From: an uncultured Verrucomicrobiota bacterium
Lineage (GTDB): Bacteria > Verrucomicrobiota > Kiritimatiellia > RFP12 > UBA1067
Assembly (NCBI GenBank): GCA_947305775.1
Contig: CAMZEN010000005.1
Span: forward strand, 1 to 64,000
Reading direction: 5' to 3'
DNA length: 64,000 nt
Shown: piece by piece, positions 59,256 through 64,000 of the stretch
Position numbering within the stretch: position 1 is the first letter of the stretch
Layout: the number at the start of each line of letters is the position of its first letter
Notes under the pieces: generated by a model
Database searches by the model: none
What the model was told of the DNA's origin: nothing
The model's input: only the letters and a program-made list of their open reading frames with translations
Made by a program: the position numbers and the translations under genes

Positions 59256-62087
59256 TCAAGTCTCCTCTATCATGAACTGCAGCAAATATTCTCCAGCGCC
59301 AAGCATATCGTCGTCGTGCGGACGCGAACACCAGCTGTCATCGCCGCCGACACCCATCTGGGCGGCGTCGATGTTGACGGTGATTTCGCCTTCGTCCTCA
59401 AGATCATGCTGGTGGGTGGCGCTCTCCAGCGAAAGCTGCGAATAAGGCCATGCGTTGAAGCCGAACGGAGCGTTCAAGGCGGTGAAACGCACTTTAGAGC
59501 CAGAGTCGTCAGAGAACTCGACCCAGCGGCATCCGGTGCGATAGCCCTGCTCGCCTGGGTTTATGTAGTTGTCGGGGTTCAAACGGTTCTTTGGGTACAC
59601 TATCGAGCCGGATTCACCGGCGAGACCCTTCACCAGCCCGACATCCGCCTCGTACACCCCGAGAAGCGCGCCTGTCGCACGGTCGCGATAGTTCTCATGC
59701 GGACCCAATCCGTACCACTTCACATGCCTGTAGCCTGCGGGCAGCTTGAACGACACGCCGGCGCGCGGAAGCGGCGGCAGATCGCCCTTGGGAACAGATA
59801 GGCTCCACTCGACGTACTTGCGCCTTTGGTTCGTTACGTCGCCCTTCACGTTGAGCTCCGCCTTAACCCCGTCCGGCATGGTCTGGTAGTAGGTGGCGTC
59901 CTTCCATACCTTGCAGACGGCAGGCATGCCCCACCCGCGGTCGTTGTCGGTCGGTGCGCGCCAAAGGTTCGTGCGAATCCCAAGCGCGCTCGTGTCGCCG
60001 CCAATCAGACGTGCGTTGACGCTCTGCTGCTCAAACGGCTTCAAGAACTGGTCGTGCGCGATTTCACGCCCGCCCTTGAAAAAGCGGAACGTCATGGCGT
60101 CGCCGACGTCGCGCGCGCCGGTGGCAAGCGTCTTCACGCTGTCCGGACCGAACTTCGAAAGGTCAAGCGTTCCCGCGGCAATCTTCACGCCGTCCTTCTC
60201 CAGCGTCCACCTGCCAACGACGTCATCCAGCGAAAGGAAACGCCAGGCATTGTACACCTTGGCCATGCCTGTAGCCCAGTCGTAAGCATCCACATGGATC
60301 GGCTGGTAGGCATGCTTCACCTCCCACGCGCCGGGATGGTACTCGCGGGTCGCGTCCACAAAACCGTTGCAGTTGAAGTTGCCGTCGTTTGGCTTGTCGC
60401 CGAAATCTCCACCGTAGGCGAGCCACTTGCCGCGGAAGTCCGTCTTCCATACCGCCTGATCGACAAAGTCCCATATGAATCCGCCCTGCATCGAGGGATA
60501 TTTCCTGACGAGATCCCAATAATCCTGAATGTCGCCTGTGGAGTTGCCCATCGCGTGAGCGTATTCGCAAAGCACGAAAGGCTTCTTCGGACTGTTCTTC
60601 ACATAGTCTTCGACCTCCCAAGGACGGGTGTACATCGGACAGCGTATGTCGGTATGGTCCTCATCCATCGCCTGTTCGTACTGCACGGGACGAGTCGAAT
60701 CCAAAGCCTTGATCGCCTTGTACTCCTCAACGAAGTTAGGCCCGTCACCAGCCTCGTTGCCCATCGACCATATTACTATGGACGGATGGTTGCGGAAGGT
60801 CTTAACCATGTTCACTCCACGCTCGATGTGCGTCTGAAGGAATGCCGGCTTCTTTGCGTAGCTTCCGTCGCCGTATCCAGCGCCATGCGTCTCGATGTTG
60901 GCCTCGCATATGACATAGATTCCTTCGCGGTCGCACAACTCGTACCACGATGGATCGTCAGGGTAGTGACACGTCCTGACTGCGTTTATGTTGAGGTCGT
61001 GGAATATCTCTACATCCCTCTTCATGCCCTCCGGCGTAACGGCATAGCCGGTCGACGGCTCCATCTCGTGACGGTCTGTTCCCATGAAAAGGGTCCTCTT
61101 GCCGTTTATGTAGATCACGGAATCGCGAATCTCGATTCTCCGGAAGCCAAACGCCACAGCGCGCCAGTCTCCGCCAGGCATCTGAATCGCCTCGTAATAC
61201 ATGTTCGGAGTCTCGCTCGACCACAGCTTCGGACTTTCGTAGCGCTTCTCAAAGACAGGCTTGCCGTTCTCGTCGCGCACGACCAGAACGCCAGCGCTGA
61301 AGTCGTCGGCAAGGGTGGCTTCCACAACCAGATCCTTTGGAGATTCCTGCTTCTCGGCGACGAGCCACACGTCGCGGAATATTCCAGAGAGGCGCCAGAA
61401 GTCCTGATCTTCAAGGAACGTGCCGTCGCAATGCTTCAAGACCTCTACTTCTATTACGTTGGGCTTGCCATACTTCTTGGACGCGTAACTGCCGCGTCCG
61501 CCTCCGAACGTAACGTATTTCGTTATGTCGAACTCCGCCGGAAGGCGGCTGTCTTCCGAATAGCCGATCTCCTTGCCGTTGACGCGCACATACATCGCCG
61601 ACGACACCCCTCCGAAATGGACTACGACCCTGCGGCCCTTCCATTCTTCCGGCAACGTGAAGCTGCGCGAGTAGAGCCCTACCGGATTGCGGAATGTGCT
61701 GCTGGTGTAGTCGTCGGGCGGCGCGAGCATGGGGTTGCCCGTCCCGTCGTTGGGGATGGGGTACGTGACGTTCGTGTAGAGCGGCGGATCGTAGTCGCCT
61801 TGCAGCTGCCAGCAGCCAGGAACCTTGATCACACCCTCCTTCTCCCAGTATGGCGCATCAACCGTGCGCTTCCACTTGAAGTCCCATGTACCGTTAAGGG
61901 AAATGAGCAGATCTGAATCGGTACGGGGCAGTTCGCCCCTTGCGATCATGAGGGCCTTTGTAGGGCTCTCGCATGGGACAGCCACGCCGCGCGCGGGAAG
62001 GCGGTTGATGGAATTGACCTCTGGCGTGGCCCATGGTGGAACTGCAGCGGCAGCAGCCGCCAAGACCATCAGAGCGAGGCAATGCAT
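59256..62087 (-). CDS. Secreted glycoside hydrolase family 2 beta-galactosidase
   Basis: Retaining beta-galactosidase of LacZ architecture, 943 residues. A short hydrophobic N-terminus (about 1-19) suggests export. A jelly-roll sugar-binding domain contains DLLISLNGTWDFKW and VGLYSRSF; an Ig-like domain precedes the TIM barrel with GTDRHEMEPSTGYAV and RTCHYPDDPSWYELCD. The acid/base is Glu in IVIWSMGNEAGDGP, and the nucleophile Glu lies in PFVLCEYAHAMGNS. A C-terminal Bgal small-chain domain contains WYGLGPHENY. The start at 62087 overlaps ridA by 19 bases; ATG 62069 (TGATG overlap) is an alternative with a shorter signal. Confidence 0.93.
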   Translation of the reverse strand: MHCLALMVLAAAAAAVPPWATPEVNSINRLPARGVAVPCESPTKALMIARGELPRTDSDLLISLNGTWDFKWKRTVDAPYWEKEGVIKVPGCWQLQGDYDPPLYTNVTYPIPNDGTGNPMLAPPDDYTSSTFRNPVGLYSRSFTLPEEWKGRRVVVHFGGVSSAMYVRVNGKEIGYSEDSRLPAEFDITKYVTFGGGRGSYASKKYGKPNVIEVEVLKHCDGTFLEDQDFWRLSGIFRDVWLVAEKQESPKDLVVEATLADDFSAGVLVVRDENGKPVFEKRYESPKLWSSETPNMYYEAIQMPGGDWRAVAFGFRRIEIRDSVIYINGKRTLFMGTDRHEMEPSTGYAVTPEGMKRDVEIFHDLNINAVRTCHYPDDPSWYELCDREGIYVICEANIETHGAGYGDGSYAKKPAFLQTHIERGVNMVKTFRNHPSIVIWSMGNEAGDGPNFVEEYKAIKALDSTRPVQYEQAMDEDHTDIRCPMYTRPWEVEDYVKNSPKKPFVLCEYAHAMGNSTGDIQDYWDLVRKYPSMQGGFIWDFVDQAVWKTDFRGKWLAYGGDFGDKPNDGNFNCNGFVDATREYHPGAWEVKHAYQPIHVDAYDWATGMAKVYNAWRFLSLDDVVGRWTLEKDGVKIAAGTLDLSKFGPDSVKTLATGARDVGDAMTFRFFKGGREIAHDQFLKPFEQQSVNARLIGGDTSALGIRTNLWRAPTDNDRGWGMPAVCKVWKDATYYQTMPDGVKAELNVKGDVTNQRRKYVEWSLSVPKGDLPPLPRAGVSFKLPAGYRHVKWYGLGPHENYRDRATGALLGVYEADVGLVKGLAGESGSIVYPKNRLNPDNYINPGEQGYRTGCRWVEFSDDSGSKVRFTALNAPFGFNAWPYSQLSLESATHQHDLEDEGEITVNIDAAQMGVGGDDSWCSRPHDDDMLGAGEYLLQFMIEET

Positions 62088-62446
62088 TCGATCTCGACCT
62101 TTACGTCCTTGGGCAGCCTTGCCACTTCAACGCAGCTCCGCGCAGGCTTGGTATCGCCGAACATCTCTGCGTAGACGCCGTTCAGGGCGGCGAAGTCGTT
62201 CATGTCTTTTATGAAGACAGTGGTCTTAACGACGTTTGCAAGCGAAGTGCCGGCGGCGGCGAGAACGTTGCTGAGATTGGTTATGGCCTGGCGGGTCTGG
62301 TCTTCGATCGTAGTAGCCTCGATCGTATTGGTCGCGGGATTGATCGGTATCTGCCCCGAACACCAAACGAACCCGCCGGCTTTCAGGGCCTGGCTGTAAG
62401 GACCGAGCGCCTTTGGCGCCTTTTCGGTGGACACTGTCTCTATCAT
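62069..62446 (-). CDS. ridA: RidA-family enamine/imine deaminase
   Basis: 125-residue trimeric enzyme that hydrolyses reactive enamine and imine intermediates made by PLP enzymes. Family motifs are APKALGPYSQAL, VWCSGQIPINP, and the active-site Arg and neighbours in PARSCVEVARLPKDVKVEIECIA. ATG 62446 follows GGGAGATGAG. It lies directly after tRNA-Thr and overlaps the GH2 gene. Confidence 0.93.
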   Translation of the reverse strand: MIETVSTEKAPKALGPYSQALKAGGFVWCSGQIPINPATNTIEATTIEDQTRQAITNLSNVLAAAGTSLANVVKTTVFIKDMNDFAALNGVYAEMFGDTKPARSCVEVARLPKDVKVEIECIASL

Positions 62447-62468
62447 TGTCTCATCTCCCTGAATTGAA

Positions 62469-62546
62469 TGGAGCCGGGTAAGGGACTCGAACCCCTGGTA
62501 ATTCCTCATTACAAATGAGGCGCAGTCGCCACTGTGCCAACCCGGC
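62469..62546 (-). tRNA. tRNA-Thr (anticodon UGU)
   Basis: Acceptor stem GCCGGGT/ACCCGGC, anticodon stem CCTCA/TGAGG enclosing TTTGTAA (anticodon TGT), T loop GGTTCGAGTCC, and an encoded CCA at 62469-62471. It reads ACA and other ACN codons. The promoter lies 16 bases upstream, and ridA starts 22 bases past the CCA with no terminator visible. Confidence 0.93.
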
Positions 62547-62561
62547 GAAAAAGTTGGATGT

Positions 62562-62570
62562 ATTATACCA
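62562..62570 (-). promoter_or_regulatory. Extended -10 promoter of tRNA-Thr (and probably ridA/GH2/HNH)
   Basis: Minus-strand TGGTATAAT, with a predicted start about 9 bases before the tRNA 5' end. Confidence 0.65.
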
Positions 62571-62583
62571 TTATTCCTCGTCG

Positions 62584-63699
62584 CTAGTCTACCCCAAATT
62601 TCTCCTTCCGGCAAAGCTCCAGGGCCAACATCGCGAATGACGTGCAGAGGATCGGATCGGCCTCCCAAAAACGGTTCGACTCGTTCACCCAGCTGCCGTC
62701 CGATCGCTGCAGCGAAATGAGCTTCTTGGCGAGCTCGTCTCGCCAGGATATGGCGCGCCCGTCTTCTGCGACGATCTCGTTCATACCGCTCGCCGACAGT
62801 GCGCGGGCAAGAATATCATAATAGTAGTACAGGCCCTGCACGCCCATGCCGGGGTTTTCGTCAACCGTCCAGTGCTTCGCGCAGAACTCAAGGGCATTCC
62901 TTACGCGAGGATCCGACCTTGTGAGTTTCGCGCAGCACATTGAAAGGACGGCTGCATAGCTCATGGAGCCGTATGCCCTCAAACTGACGCGACCGGCGCC
63001 GTTCGTGGCGATTCCGCCTTGCGGCGTGCGATCGTTGTACATCGCACCGCCTCTGTCGTCGCCTTCCTTCTTCTGGAGGCCTTCGACAAAAGCGAGAGCC
63101 CTATCCCAGTCGAGATCGACACGCCTGCCGCCCGCGCGCAGCTCCTCAATGGAAGCGGTCCGACGCATCGCATCCAGCGCATAGCTGGTGTTGGAGAGGT
63201 CGGCGTATCGGCGACGCGACACCTTCTCATAACCAAAACCGCCCGACATCGTATCGTCGCCCGTCAACTGCGACGACGCAATGAACTCGCGCGCCTTGAG
63301 CATGGCTTGGATTGGCGCCTTGCCAGATTCGAAAAGCGACGAAAGGCATACGGATGTGTTGTAATTTCCGAGGCCAGACCCGCCACGTCCCGGCTTTGGC
63401 ACGTAGAATCCTCCGTCCTCCCGCTGGGTCGCGAGCACGAACTTTACGCCGCGCGACACCGCAGAATCGCATTCTTCAGAACAGGAGCCGCTCCAGGCGA
63501 GAGCCCATACTGGCAGCGCCGTGAGTGCGGGCATGTGCGCATCGCTCCAGTGCCCGTCGGCATCCTGACTGGAAAGCAAAAATGAAACACCCTTCGCTAT
63601 CGCCTCATCTACATTTGCCGCAGATGACGATTCTGCAGCAAAGCACGTCGCGAAAAGGACCTGCACCACTACAAATACAATTGATCTACTGCGCTTCAT
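62584..63699 (-). CDS. Secreted prenyltransferase/squalene-cyclase repeat protein
   Basis: 371-residue exported protein: signal peptide (1-22, SIVFVVVQVLFATCFA), then an alpha/alpha toroid with recurring QxxDGxW/F units (SSQDADGHWSD, ATQREDGGFYVP, SLQRSDGSWVNE), typical of terpene-cyclase-like and squalene-oxidase-repeat proteins. The catalytic DxDD of cyclases is not present, so a binding or scaffold role is more likely. Similar stand-alone proteins are frequent in Planctomycetes and Verrucomicrobia. ATG 63699 is chosen for the signal peptide. Confidence 0.82.
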   Translation of the reverse strand: MKRSRSIVFVVVQVLFATCFAAESSSAANVDEAIAKGVSFLLSSQDADGHWSDAHMPALTALPVWALAWSGSCSEECDSAVSRGVKFVLATQREDGGFYVPKPGRGGSGLGNYNTSVCLSSLFESGKAPIQAMLKAREFIASSQLTGDDTMSGGFGYEKVSRRRYADLSNTSYALDAMRRTASIEELRAGGRRVDLDWDRALAFVEGLQKKEGDDRGGAMYNDRTPQGGIATNGAGRVSLRAYGSMSYAAVLSMCCAKLTRSDPRVRNALEFCAKHWTVDENPGMGVQGLYYYYDILARALSASGMNEIVAEDGRAISWRDELAKKLISLQRSDGSWVNESNRFWEADPILCTSFAMLALELCRKEKFGVD

Positions 63700-63732
63700 G
63701 AGAATAAACTGTTGGCCAAAGCCAATGCGGGC

Positions 63733-63741
63733 AGTATAGCA
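63733..63741 (-). promoter_or_regulatory. Extended -10 promoter of the squalene-repeat gene
   Basis: Minus-strand TGCTATACT, 33 bases before ATG 63699. Confidence 0.5.
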
Positions 63742-63911
63742 TTTTAGGCCCCACGCCGCAACAAAGCCAACCTTGTTCGAAACATTTGGTGAAGCACTCT
63801 TCCGTCGCTTCATTTTAACGTTATTTCATGCGTTTTCCTCCGCGCATCCCCTATGGTAAGAAGCGAGAAGTAAGTCTATATAGCCCTAGCCCAAGTCATG
63901 CTTAATTCTGG

Positions 63912-64000
63912 CTAGTTGCCGAGCCATTCGTTGATGTTGAGGTTATTGTCGATGCGGTCGGCACTGCGGTTTTCGTTGATTTTTTCGGCGTATTGGTCGA
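63912..64000 (-). CDS. 3' end of an unidentified gene (partial)
   Basis: The minus strand is open from the window edge and ends at TAG 63912-63914, reading ...KINENRSADRIDNNLNINEW then LGN. It is only 28 residues, rich in Asn and Asp; no family can be assigned. Confidence 0.5.
   Translation of the reverse strand, partial: DQYAEKINENRSADRIDNNLNINEWLGN

Noticed and set aside
59826..61916. A 696-codon open frame on the plus strand
   Set aside because: It is antisense to the GH2 gene, which has all catalytic motifs and a plausible signal. The plus frame gives a Val/Arg-rich product without domains, as expected from complementing GC-rich codons.

Overview
The window looks like chromosome of a strictly anaerobic, Gram-negative, glycan-degrading gut or rumen bacterium, most plausibly an uncultured member of the PVC superphylum (Kiritimatiellae/Verrucomicrobiota). 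That placement is inference from gene content: an LptA-like protein and lipoproteins (outer membrane), an [FeFe]-hydrogenase maturase HydE, a Thi4 thiazole synthase lacking the suicide cysteine, secreted GH95 and GH2 glycosidases, lactaldehyde reductase- and fuculose/rhamnulose aldolase-like enzymes, NagA, a BatC-like TPR protein, DUF3472, and very large secreted RHS and beta-helix proteins. Genes are tightly packed with ATGA, GTGA, TGATG or TAATG stop/start overlaps. First genes of units are typically preceded by an extended -10 box (TGnTATAAT) only 2-15 bases from the start codon, so many units appear leaderless.

Layout. 1-5.1 kb (+): thiD-thi4-thiE, then an alkaline phosphatase, a YibE/F membrane protein and a TSCPD protein. 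5.1-29 kb (nearly all -): compact housekeeping and sugar operons. These are manA/HAD/murG/BatC-like; amidase/tatD/GH95; rsmD/queC/queD/nagA; rlmB/fucO-like/class II aldolase/DUF3472/HAD/HTH-IIA; pyrD/pyrK/slipin; M20 peptidase/lysS; an EamA transporter; an acyltransferase.

29.1-51.9 kb is an accessory island with lower and uneven GC, bounded on both sides by short GGGGAC-type palindromic elements. Its left operon (37.1 to 29.3 kb, -) encodes a lipoprotein, a membrane-anchored coiled-coil protein, a second coiled-coil lipoprotein, three tandem 201-residue secreted paralogues with a PA14-like core, a membrane HExxH (M50-like) protein, a VirD4/TraG-type coupling ATPase without membrane segments, and a small acidic protein. 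The right operon (51.5 to 41.35 kb, -) encodes a 1276-residue beta-helix/InlB-repeat adhesin and a 2086-residue RHS protein. Both operons start with related ~260-nt leaders that share ordered sequence blocks and a conserved hairpin; the left one also carries a terminator/antiterminator-like pair. Between the operons lie a decayed IS4-like element, a Fic protein with a built-in VbhA-like antitoxin, fragments of a PIN toxin, and five 22-bp iteron-like repeats. I consider this island the most likely undescribed system: a coupling ATPase with no other type IV secretion gene, tied to envelope proteins and a triplicated secreted protein, and apparently co-regulated with an RHS/adhesin pair.

52-64 kb returns to core genes: hydE-mnmA (+); then (-) lptA-like/sugar MFS/metallo-beta-lactamase-fold/hypothetical/tsaD, tRNA-Thr(UGU)/ridA/GH2/HNH, a squalene-cyclase-repeat protein, and the end of an unidentified gene.
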